From NCBI GenBank assembly GCA_003175915.1, contig PSRH01000157.1:1-7058 (forward strand): DNA of 7,058 bases, given 5' to 3'. The translations under genes and the position numbers were made by a program. Positions 1 through 5,891 of the stretch are shown one piece after another. The first letter of the stretch is position 1, and the number at the start of each line of letters is the position of its first letter. The notes under the pieces are model-generated. The model worked only from the letters and a program-made list of their open reading frames with translations, had not been told where the DNA came from and ran no database searches. The stretch is from Candidatus Melainabacteria bacterium. GTDB taxonomy: Bacteria > Cyanobacteriota > Vampirovibrionia > Obscuribacterales > Obscuribacteraceae.

Positions 1-558
1 CTTTTCTTGAATTTTTAGGACCTTACGGAACATCTTCTCTGCTTCGGCATTTCTACCTTGCTCAAAATGGACCAATCCCCAATTGTTCAAAACTTCGACA
101 ACTTCGAGACTCGTCTCACCCAGATGGCGTTTCCTTAGTTCAAGGGCGCGTTTGAAAAATGATTCTGCCAGTTCGTACTTACATAGGGCCCTATACATCT
201 CACCGAGGTGATTGAGGCCAGCTGCAACACTCAGGTGTTCCACACCTAACGCCTTTTCTTGAATGGATAGAGCCTTTTTAAGGAGAGACTCAGCCTCGTG
301 ATATTGCCCTTGAGCAAGGAGGACCATGCCCAGGTTGGCACAGGCCGAGCCCAGATCAGCATGGTCAACCGCCAGATGCGCCTCGGTAATTTTGAGGGCT
401 CTGCGCAGGGGCGCTTCTGCTTCGACAAACTCGCTGTTTTGGTAGAGTTTTAGACCGATCGCGGTCAAATACTCGGCAAGCTGAAGGCTATTCGAGCCCA
501 GCGCGGACTCCTGTTCAGCCAATAGCCGCTTGAGTGCTTCAGTCTCAGTACTCACCAT
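1..558 (-). CDS. Kinesin-light-chain-type TPR protein, C-terminus cut by the window edge
   Basis: The minus-strand frame from the ATG at 556-558 is open for 186 codons to the left edge, so this is the N-terminal part of a longer protein. After about 26 residues it consists of tetratricopeptide repeats with an exact 42-residue period: residues 27-68, 69-110, 111-152 and an incomplete one from 153. Each has the typical pattern, such as ANLGMVLLAQGQYHEAESLL followed by KKAL and IQEKALG. The 42-residue spacing and the 'A...LG..G.Y.EAE.L..RAL.I.E..LG..H' pattern are those of the kinesin light chain TPR class (TPR_12), which forms a superhelical protein-binding scaffold. The partner and function cannot be told. 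No signal peptide or membrane segment is visible. No convincing ribosome binding site precedes the ATG, and the frame stays open upstream to a TGA at 781-783, so the start is uncertain; GTG at 703-705 is an alternative. The family is clear, the role unknown. Confidence 0.88.
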   Translation of the reverse strand, partial: MVSTETEALKRLLAEQESALGSNSLQLAEYLTAIGLKLYQNSEFVEAEAPLRRALKITEAHLAVDHADLGSACANLGMVLLAQGQYHEAESLLKKALSIQEKALGVEHLSVAAGLNHLGEMYRALCKYELAESFFKRALELRKRHLGETSLEVVEVLNNWGLVHFEQGRNAEAEKMFRKVLKIQEK

Positions 559-836
559 AGTAAGGCTGTAAAACCAGAGAAGGCTGGCAAAGGGCCCCGT
601 ACATTTGAGACTACCATAATCTCCCTCGTCCAGGGGAAAATTGCTCGCTTCAAGGGCGCCGGAGCATCCCCGCAATTGATTAGCTTTTATCAGCAATTGC
701 GGCACCGGGGGATTGCGCCAACGTCTTGTTTTGTGTAATGGTAGTAGTGGTGAAGCGAGCAAGACCGGCTTGCTGAGGGATCACCGGCCTCATCGACTGC
801 GAATAGTCGCAGACATGGGTACCAGCGGGGGGATAC
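559..836. promoter_or_regulatory. Divergent intergenic region between the TPR gene and the MshEN-like gene
   Basis: This 278-bp stretch lies between two divergently transcribed genes and must hold the promoter of the plus-strand gene, and of the minus-strand one if its ATG start is right. A weak plus-strand candidate is TGTAAT at 734-739 (5 of 6 to the -10 consensus) with a poor -35 (TTGCGC at 713-718, 15-nt spacing). The clearest structure is the inverted repeat at 670-702, listed separately. No RNA gene or further ORF that looks coding was recognised. Confidence 0.4.
670..702. repeat. Inverted repeat CCGCAATTG / CAATTGCGG, operator-like
   Basis: The perfect 9-bp arms CCGCAATTG (670-678) and CAATTGCGG (694-702) flank a 15-nt AT-rich centre. 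Because CAATTG is itself palindromic, the same block also holds GCAATTG as a direct repeat at 672-678 and 693-699, exactly 21 bp apart, which is two helical turns. No T-run follows on either strand, so a factor-independent terminator is unlikely. The position in a divergent intergenic region suits a regulator binding site; this is inference. Confidence 0.4.
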
Positions 837-1136
837 ATGGAGTCTGATCCAAAGTCGATTCGGATCGGTGAACTATTAATCGGTGCTGGCTTCATTACCA
901 GACCAGACTTAAACGAAGCTTTAGAAATTGCTAAGCATTCCGGGCAAATGATTGGTCGCGTCTTGATCATGTCGGGTTTTCTTACCGAAGAACGACTGAA
1001 AGCCACCCTGCGCGCCCAGGAACATCTCAGAGCGGGACATATTTCGGTCGATACGGCCCTCCGCGCACTGGCCGTTGCCGATAAGGACAATTCCCAGTTC
1101 GACGCTGCTCTCAATCGCGTCAAGCACGCGGTCTAA
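837..1136 (+). CDS. Stand-alone MshEN-like (GspE N-terminal type) domain protein, 99 aa
   Basis: The ATG at 837 is the only possible start: the frame is closed by TAG at 804-806 and has no other start codon. It is preceded by a G-rich Shine-Dalgarno-like run (827-833) at unusually short spacing. The protein is nearly all one fold: residues 9-32 and 38-61 are two 24-residue motifs with a 5-residue spacer. Both fit the MshEN pattern (RLG..LL..GLL....L...L..Q): RIGELLIGAGFITRPDLNEA in the first and IGRVLIMSGFLTEERLKATL in the second. In the family (N-termini of MshE/GspE/PilB-type ATPases, and other proteins) this fold can bind cyclic di-GMP. Two ligand-associated end positions differ: the final Gln of motif 1 is Ala32 and the first Arg of motif 2 is Met38, while Arg9 and Gln61 are kept. 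There is no attached ATPase and no signal peptide. A c-di-GMP receptor or adaptor role is plausible but unproven; it may be a non-binding paralogue. Confidence 0.85.
   Translation: MESDPKSIRIGELLIGAGFITRPDLNEALEIAKHSGQMIGRVLIMSGFLTEERLKATLRAQEHLRAGHISVDTALRALAVADKDNSQFDAALNRVKHAV
1116..1130. other. Small GC-rich inverted repeat at the 3' end of the MshEN-like gene
   Basis: CGCGT (1116-1120) and ACGCG (1126-1130) can form a 5-bp hairpin with a CAAGC loop, ending just before the convergent stop codons at 1134-1140. On the plus strand it is followed by a pyrimidine-rich stretch with interrupted T's, not a clean T-run. It could assist termination of the small gene, but the stem is short and lies within coding sequence. 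Confidence 0.2.
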
Positions 1137-1137
1137 T

Positions 1138-3894
1138 CTATTTGTCTACTTCTACCGTTTCCAATTTCGCCTGGGCGGCTGCCAGTCGGGCAACAGGAAT
1201 GCGGAACGGCGAGCAACTTACATAATCCAGACCTATTTGATCGGCAAAGTTTATCGAATTAGGCTCACCACCGTGCTCTCCGCAGATGCCAATTTTTAGA
1301 TCCGGCCTAGTTTGCAATCCGTATTCGATGGCCATTTTCATCAGTTTGCCGACGCCGGCACGGTCTAACACTTCAAATGGATTGGCGCCCAGGATCTTGC
1401 TTTTGCTTCCGTTCACATCAATACCTTCAAGATAGCGCTGGAGAATTTTTCCTTCAGCGTCATCACGACTGAAGCCAAACGTCATCTGGGTCAAATCATT
1501 GGTACCGAAGCTAAAAAACTCTGCGTGAACAGCAATTTCATTGGCGACCATGCAAGCGCGCGGTAACTCGATCATAGTGCCGACTTTGTAGGCAATATCT
1601 ATCTTGGACCGTTTGATCGCTGCCTTTGCCACCGCTTCCAATTGTGCTCTGGCAGCAGCCAGCTCATTTGCCTCTCCAACTAAAGGAATCATAATTTCCG
1701 GGATGACGTCTATTCCTTCCTTCTTCACAGCAATGGCGGCTTCGATAATCGCTTCCACCTGCATCTTGTTGATTTCCGGATAGATAAGACCCAGTCTGCA
1801 GCCACGCAATCCCATCATCGGATTGGCTTCCTTCAAATCTTGCACCCTTTTGAGGAGTATCTCCTTATCTCTGAGTTTGGCGCCACTTACACCCTTCGCC
1901 CGCATCGTCGCAACTTCTTCAATCAGCTCTTCGGCCTTCGGCAAGAACTCATGCAGAGGCGGATCCAAAAGACGAATGGTCACGGGCAAGCCATTCATCA
2001 CACGAAAGATTTGCTTAAAGTCTTCACACTGCATCGGCAATAGTTTGGCTAGAGCTGCCTTGCGTTGGTCGAGAGTTTCGGCCATGATCATTTCTTGCAT
2101 TGCCGGCAGGCGATCTTGGGCCATGAACATATGTTCCGTGCGACACAGCCCAATGCCTTCCGCGCCAAAGTCTCTGGCAACTTTCGCATCGCCGGGTGTG
2201 TCCGCGTTCGCTCTCACCTTCATCCGTCTCGTCTTATCGGCCCATTCAAGCAGCGTCTTGAATTCCTTTGTCAGTCCGGATTGCTGCGTGGCGAGTTCTC
2301 CTTTGAAAACTTCACCAGTCGACCCATCGATCGATATAAGGTCGCCTTTCTTGAGCTTCTCGGAACCGACTGAAATTTCTTCTTTCGCCAGATTGATGTT
2401 TAAGGCTTCGCAGCCTGCCACACAAGGCTTGCCCATTCCCCTAGCAACTACGGCCGCGTGACTGGTCATGCCACCGCGACTGGTGAGCACCCCTTGTGCC
2501 GGAACAATTCCGTGAATGTCGTCCGGGCAGGTTTCCACGCGCACCAGGATAACTTTTTCGTTCCTGGCCGCTAGCCTTTCCGACTCGGCAGGATCAAACA
2601 CGATCTTGCCAATCGCTGCGCCGGGCGAAGCATTCAATCCTTTCGCAACAAGCTTGCCTTCAGCTATGGCCTTCTTTTTTTTCTCAAAATCAAAGCTGGG
2701 AAGAAGCAATTGATTGAGCTGGGCCGGTTCGACTCGCCTGATCGCATCTTCTTTGGTGATCAATCCTTCGCCAACCATATCGACGGCAATTTTTACAGCA
2801 GCCTGTGCTGTTCGCTTGCCAGTACGAGTTTGCAAAAGATACAGGCGTCCATGCTCAATCGTAAATTCGATGTCCTGGGCCTCCTTATAAAACTTCTCCA
2901 GGCGATCAATATCGAGGAGCAGTTCCTTGAATACCGCGGGCATCTCCCGCTCCATTTCCTTTATATTTTTAGGCGTGCGCGTGCCCGCGACAACATCTTC
3001 TCCCTGAGCTTTTGTCAGGTACTCACCGTATATTTCTCTTTTGCCGGAACTAGGATCGCGAGTGAAGCAAACGCCAGTTGCCGATTGCTCGTCAAGATTA
3101 CCGAACACCATAGCTTGTATGTTCACCGCTGTTCCGAGGTTGTGGTCAATCTTGTTGAGGTTGCGATAGTAGATTGCCCGGTTGTTGTTCCAGGACCTAA
3201 AAACGGCCTCGATTGCTCCGATCAACTGCTCTTTGACGTCCTGCGGAAATTCGCGACCAGAGCGCTGCTTGATTAGATCTTTGAACTGCTTGACCAATGC
3301 CTTGAGATCGTCGGCCTGCAAGTCCGCATCTGATTCAACGCCTGATCCTTGCTTTTTATCCTCGAGTAAATCCTCAAAGTTGTCTTTACTTATTTCCAGG
3401 ACGACATTCCCGTACATTTGCAAAAATCGGCGATAGCTGTCCCAGGCGAAGCGATCGTTTTTGGTGATTGCCGCAAGGGCGGCAACGGTTTGATCATTCA
3501 AGCCCAGGTTCAAAATCGTATCCATCATTCCAGGCATGGAAAACTTCGCCCCGGAACGAACGGAGAGGAGCAGGGGCGTCTTCGCATCGCCAAATTTTTT
3601 GTTCAGAATCGACTCGATGCTTTTCAGTCCCTGAAAGACCTCCTCCAGCAAACCATCCGGCATCTTTTTGCCGCTATTATGATACTCACGGCAACAGGCA
3701 GTAGTGATCGTCAGGCCCGGCGGCACGTTTACTCCACCTGCAGTCATCTCGGCCAATCCGGCGCCTTTGCCGCCAAGAGCTTCGCGCATATGCGCATAGT
3801 CTCCATCAAAATACTTGTGCGCTTCGGCAAACGACAAGACGCGCTTGCCGTCAAGTTCCTTCTTAGCCAACCGCGAGCCTTCTGCACTTATCAT
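1138..3894 (-). CDS. ppdK: Pyruvate, phosphate dikinase (EC 2.7.9.1)
   Basis: This cytosolic enzyme interconverts pyruvate + ATP + Pi and phosphoenolpyruvate + AMP + PPi, linking glycolysis and gluconeogenesis. It has 918 residues, slightly above the roughly 870-900 usual in the family because of an N-terminal extension of about 20 residues. Domain order is normal. The N-terminal ATP-grasp nucleotide-binding part covers about 30-390 (LGGKGAGLAEM near 40-50, SVRSGAKFSMPGMMDTI near 111-127, LLQTRTGKRTA near 353-363). The swivelling phosphohistidine domain (about 415-525) has GGMTSHAAVVARGMGKP with catalytic His479 and regulatory-type Thr477. The C-terminal PEP/pyruvate barrel (about 550-910) has GIGLCRTEHMF, IRLLDPPLHEFLP, FFSFGTNDLTQMTFGFSRDD and GICGEHGGEP. 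YVSCSPFRIP supplies the catalytic Cys894. The ATG has a good ribosome binding site (GGAG about 8 nt upstream). It starts 24 nt after the PDRP stop, so the two are almost certainly co-transcribed and regulated together. Its stop lies one base from that of the convergent gene. Confidence 0.98.
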   Translation of the reverse strand: MISAEGSRLAKKELDGKRVLSFAEAHKYFDGDYAHMREALGGKGAGLAEMTAGGVNVPPGLTITTACCREYHNSGKKMPDGLLEEVFQGLKSIESILNKKFGDAKTPLLLSVRSGAKFSMPGMMDTILNLGLNDQTVAALAAITKNDRFAWDSYRRFLQMYGNVVLEISKDNFEDLLEDKKQGSGVESDADLQADDLKALVKQFKDLIKQRSGREFPQDVKEQLIGAIEAVFRSWNNNRAIYYRNLNKIDHNLGTAVNIQAMVFGNLDEQSATGVCFTRDPSSGKREIYGEYLTKAQGEDVVAGTRTPKNIKEMEREMPAVFKELLLDIDRLEKFYKEAQDIEFTIEHGRLYLLQTRTGKRTAQAAVKIAVDMVGEGLITKEDAIRRVEPAQLNQLLLPSFDFEKKKKAIAEGKLVAKGLNASPGAAIGKIVFDPAESERLAARNEKVILVRVETCPDDIHGIVPAQGVLTSRGGMTSHAAVVARGMGKPCVAGCEALNINLAKEEISVGSEKLKKGDLISIDGSTGEVFKGELATQQSGLTKEFKTLLEWADKTRRMKVRANADTPGDAKVARDFGAEGIGLCRTEHMFMAQDRLPAMQEMIMAETLDQRKAALAKLLPMQCEDFKQIFRVMNGLPVTIRLLDPPLHEFLPKAEELIEEVATMRAKGVSGAKLRDKEILLKRVQDLKEANPMMGLRGCRLGLIYPEINKMQVEAIIEAAIAVKKEGIDVIPEIMIPLVGEANELAAARAQLEAVAKAAIKRSKIDIAYKVGTMIELPRACMVANEIAVHAEFFSFGTNDLTQMTFGFSRDDAEGKILQRYLEGIDVNGSKSKILGANPFEVLDRAGVGKLMKMAIEYGLQTRPDLKIGICGEHGGEPNSINFADQIGLDYVSCSPFRIPVARLAAAQAKLETVEVDK

Positions 3895-3918
3895 CTTGTT
3901 CTCTCCGTCGTTTCTGGA

Positions 3919-4755
3919 CTATTGCCGCAAAAATAGGTAGATTTCGCTGGAAGTTTCTTCAATCGCCTTCGCCGATACATCAATAACATGACACTTCAGT
4001 TCACGGAAAAGTTTCTTGGCATAACGCACTTCTTGCGTGACTTGCTCCAGATCCGAGTACTCGTTTGCTGAAGACATCCCCAGGACCTGAGTTCTGGTCG
4101 AGCGAATTTCCTGCAACAGGTGCGGCTCGATAGTTAGACCAACAATTTTGTTCACCGGGATTTTGAATAGTATGTTCGGCGGCTCCACCTTGAGAATGAT
4201 CGGTATATTGGCAGACTTCAATCCGTAGTGATGAGCCAAGTATATGGAATTCGGCGTCTTGCTCGTCCGCGAGACTCCCAAAAGGACGACGTCGGCCTGG
4301 AGCACTCCCTCCGGATGTTTGCCATCATCGAAGCGAATGGCAAAATCAACAGCTTCGATTCTGCGAAAGTAAGTCTCGTCCAGCTGGTGAAGTCTGCCTG
4401 GCTGAGAAAGCGGAATCGTCGAAGTGAGGGCAGAAACCCGAGAAATTAAGGGGCCCAGTACATCTACCGTCGGGATTTTCAGTTTCTCGGTCTCCGCCAC
4501 CAGAGTCTCTCTGTATTCAGGCAAAACCAGCGTGTAGGCAATCAGCCCCTTAGCGGCGGCGGCAGTGCGCACAAAGGTTTTGATGTTTTCCGTGCTCCTC
4601 ACCTGCGGCAGCCTATATATGGATGTGGTACCAGCCGGAAACTGGACGAGCGCGGCGCGCGCCACGCCTTCGGCTGTCTCACCGCTTGAATCCGAAATGA
4701 TAAAGACGGTAAGCGGTTGATTCTTCTCATTGACTTGAGTGCTCGACTGGGTCAT
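3919..4755 (-). CDS. Pyruvate, phosphate dikinase regulatory protein (PDRP; DUF299 bifunctional kinase/pyrophosphorylase)
   Basis: PDRP inactivates PPDK by ADP-dependent phosphorylation of the threonine two residues before the catalytic histidine, and reactivates it by phosphate-dependent removal that releases pyrophosphate. The 278-residue product spans the whole family (PF03618): ISDSSGETAEGVARAAL near 20-36, LDETYFRRIEAVDFAIRFDD near 125-144, and the nucleotide-binding loop GVSRTSKTPNSIYLA at 160-174, where Lys166 and Thr167 are intact. A GTG at 4774-4776 would add seven residues. The ATG at 4753-4755 is preferred because AGGCGG lies at normal distance upstream, whereas the GTG is preceded by the previous gene's stop and no binding site. 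The gene sits between the BioD-like gene (21 nt) and ppdK (24 nt), and ppdK's Thr477 is the expected target. Members of this family that act on PEP synthase (PpsR) look very similar; the adjacent PPDK decides for PDRP. Confidence 0.96.
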   Translation of the reverse strand: MTQSSTQVNEKNQPLTVFIISDSSGETAEGVARAALVQFPAGTTSIYRLPQVRSTENIKTFVRTAAAAKGLIAYTLVLPEYRETLVAETEKLKIPTVDVLGPLISRVSALTSTIPLSQPGRLHQLDETYFRRIEAVDFAIRFDDGKHPEGVLQADVVLLGVSRTSKTPNSIYLAHHYGLKSANIPIILKVEPPNILFKIPVNKIVGLTIEPHLLQEIRSTRTQVLGMSSANEYSDLEQVTQEVRYAKKLFRELKCHVIDVSAKAIEETSSEIYLFLRQ

Positions 4756-4776
4756 GTGTTTCCGCCTCAACGACAC

Positions 4777-5592
4777 TTAGGGGGATGTAGGAAGCGGTAG
4801 ATTGAGAGCTTTGAGCATCTCCAAAAGCTCCAGTCCGGTGGCCGTCATTTTGATCAGGTTGCCCTGGCTGACGCGTGGAACGCTTATCGAGGGGCTGAAC
4901 TTTATGCAGCCTAAATAGGGTACGCTCGTGCGAGCCAAAAGCAAAAGTTCAAACGCATCACGCCCCAACAGTCTTTCCAGTTCGGTACCACCCTCTTCGA
5001 CAATCTCCACCGTTGCCAACCCGAGGACGTTCAAGCCCTTATTGAGCAGGTAGCCGGAGTGAACTGCCAGTTTTTCCAGAGCGCTCAGATCATGCCTGGC
5101 TACAAGCAAGACGCCGCATGAGAAAGAAAGAGCCAGGTCGGCCGAGTCTTTCCAGTTAACTACCTTTGTGTTCTTGGCGTTGTAGTCGAAGCTCAAAGGA
5201 GTGGCGCTTGAACCTGGTAATTCGACCAGGGTGAGATCTAAGAAATATTGGCCGGCGGCGACTACCTTGTTCCAGTTAGCACTGCTAATGCCCACTGAGG
5301 GATCGAGAACCAGCGGTTGAGCACTGACGTTGGTCTGAGTAATAGAGCTGATGAAAGACAGCTCAGCTTCGACTTGGTCGCGCTTGCCTGTGACAATCGG
5401 TTTCACCGCTCGGGCAGAAAAGCCATAGCTCTTAAGCATCGCTACCAGACCGGTAAGCAATACCGTCTTACCGCAGCCAAACTCGGTACCGACTACAGCC
5501 AGAGCCGACTTTCGTCTTTTTGGCGCAGGCGCCTTCGCTTTCGCACTCCTGTGGGCATCAAGGCCAGGATTGTCACTACCGGTCGGAAGCAT
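4777..5592 (-). CDS. BioD-like P-loop ATPase (dethiobiotin synthetase family, divergent)
   Basis: The 271-residue protein begins with a basic Ala/Lys/Pro-rich tail (about residues 1-28) and then follows the dethiobiotin synthetase fold (AAA_26). It has a P-loop GTEFGCGKT at 35-43 (BioD: GTDTxxGKT) and KPIVTG at 64-69 (BioD: KPxxSG/TG). The segment GVLLVARHDLSALEKLA at 160-176 followed by a 'GLNVLGLATVE' strand matches BioD's 'VLVV...LG..NH.LLT...L...GL...G'. The family motif VEGAGG is replaced by VELPGS at 123-128, which keeps the Glu but loses the glycines that line the active site. True BioD closes the ureido ring of dethiobiotin with CO2 and ATP; whether this protein does so is doubtful. 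No other biotin gene is nearby. It heads an apparent operon with PDRP and PPDK. AGGTGGG about 9 nt upstream supports the ATG. A regulatory or other amide/ligase-like role is possible; the function is not established. Confidence 0.82.
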   Translation of the reverse strand: MLPTGSDNPGLDAHRSAKAKAPAPKRRKSALAVVGTEFGCGKTVLLTGLVAMLKSYGFSARAVKPIVTGKRDQVEAELSFISSITQTNVSAQPLVLDPSVGISSANWNKVVAAGQYFLDLTLVELPGSSATPLSFDYNAKNTKVVNWKDSADLALSFSCGVLLVARHDLSALEKLAVHSGYLLNKGLNVLGLATVEIVEEGGTELERLLGRDAFELLLLARTSVPYLGCIKFSPSISVPRVSQGNLIKMTATGLELLEMLKALNLPLPTSP

Positions 5593-5623
5593 TTTTGCGC
5601 ACCCACCTGCTCATCAACCGCAA

Positions 5624-5641
5624 CTAGTTTAGTCTAACTAG
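5624..5641. promoter_or_regulatory. Operator-like palindrome upstream of the BioD-like/PDRP/PPDK operon
   Basis: CTAGTT (5624-5629) and AACTAG (5636-5641) are perfect inverted arms. With one bulged T they extend to CTAG-TTAG around a central T with CTAA-CTAG, giving eight paired positions. The block lies 32-49 nt upstream of the BioD-like ATG, ahead of its ribosome binding site, where an operator or a leader hairpin would sit. Minus-strand promoter-like words lie just upstream (TTGTCA at 5677-5672, TAATAC at 5650-5645), but their 21-nt spacing is too long for a standard promoter. It does not resemble the BirA or BioR boxes I know. Confidence 0.35.
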
Positions 5642-5696
5642 CCAGTATTAGCCCATGAAATATAGAAGGCTTGACAATGCTCGCAAATCGTAAGCA

Positions 5697-5721
5697 GGGC
5701 GACGCATGGCGTCGCCCCTAC
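5697..5721. repeat. REP-like hairpin, copy 1
   Basis: The perfect 9-bp arms GGGCGACGC (5697-5705) and GCGTCGCCC (5709-5717) flank the loop ATG and are followed by CTAC. It is the inverted partner of the hairpin at 5817-5841 and differs from it at only three of 25 positions. No T-run follows the stem on either strand, which argues against a simple terminator. The pattern (short GC-rich hairpin, conserved CCCCTAC end, intergenic, paired head to head) is that of REP/REPIN-type elements. Confidence 0.7.
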
Positions 5722-5816
5722 AGTTGGAGATGTGCGCAGCATCTTTTGGTACGCCCAGGAGAAATCTCAGGCTATTTGGGTGTGTACTAAAGACATTCCG
5801 AAAGAAACCCTGAGGC
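5722..5816. other. Spacer between the paired hairpins, with its own inner inverted repeats
   Basis: This 95-bp interior shows further pairing: TTTGGTAC (5745-5752) can pair with GTACTAAA (5784-5791) with one G-U, and CTCAGG (5766-5771) is the reverse complement of CCTGAG (5809-5814). GAGA/TCTC (5759-5762 region with 5765-5768) gives a small apical hairpin. No gene was recognised here; the short ORFs crossing it have no recognisable protein pattern. It may be the internal part of a folded repetitive element. Confidence 0.35.
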
Positions 5817-5841
5817 GTAGGGGCGATGCCGTGCATCGCCC
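5817..5841. repeat. REP-like hairpin, copy 2 (inverted relative to copy 1)
   Basis: GTAG is followed by perfect 9-bp arms GGGCGATGC (5821-5829) and GCATCGCCC (5833-5841) around a CGT loop. Its reverse complement matches copy 1 at 22 of 25 positions. Two of the differences fall at paired stem positions and compensate each other (C-G against T-A); the third is in the loop. It lies 51 bp downstream of the protease stop codon. A role as 3'-end stabiliser of the protease transcript is possible in addition to being a dispersed repeat. Confidence 0.7.
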
Positions 5842-5891
5842 GGTTTCGTAACCAGCCGGCCAACCCTTTCGCTTATGTAAAACTGGGCTCT

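Noticed and set aside
680..1123. 147-residue minus-strand ORF opposite the MshEN-like gene
   Set aside because: It overlaps a plus-strand gene with a clear domain match and shows no protein pattern of its own; it is an antisense shadow.
1823..2461. 212-residue plus-strand ORF, and others at 2710-3276 and 3418-3936, opposite ppdK
   Set aside because: They lie antisense within an intact, fully recognisable PPDK gene and have low-complexity or unrecognisable sequences.
4756..4776. GTG at 4774-4776 as the PDRP start
   Set aside because: It directly abuts the BioD-like stop and has no ribosome binding site, whereas the ATG at 4753-4755 has AGGCGG at normal spacing.
5671..5700. Plus-strand TTGACA at 5671-5676 as a promoter -35
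   Set aside because: No -10-like hexamer is found at 16-18 nt spacing (the region reads GTAAGC), and no plus-strand gene lies downstream.
5817..5860. Second hairpin as a Rho-independent terminator of the protease gene
   Set aside because: The stem is followed on the minus strand by CTACGCCTC, with no T-run; its paired inverted copy fits a REP-like element better.
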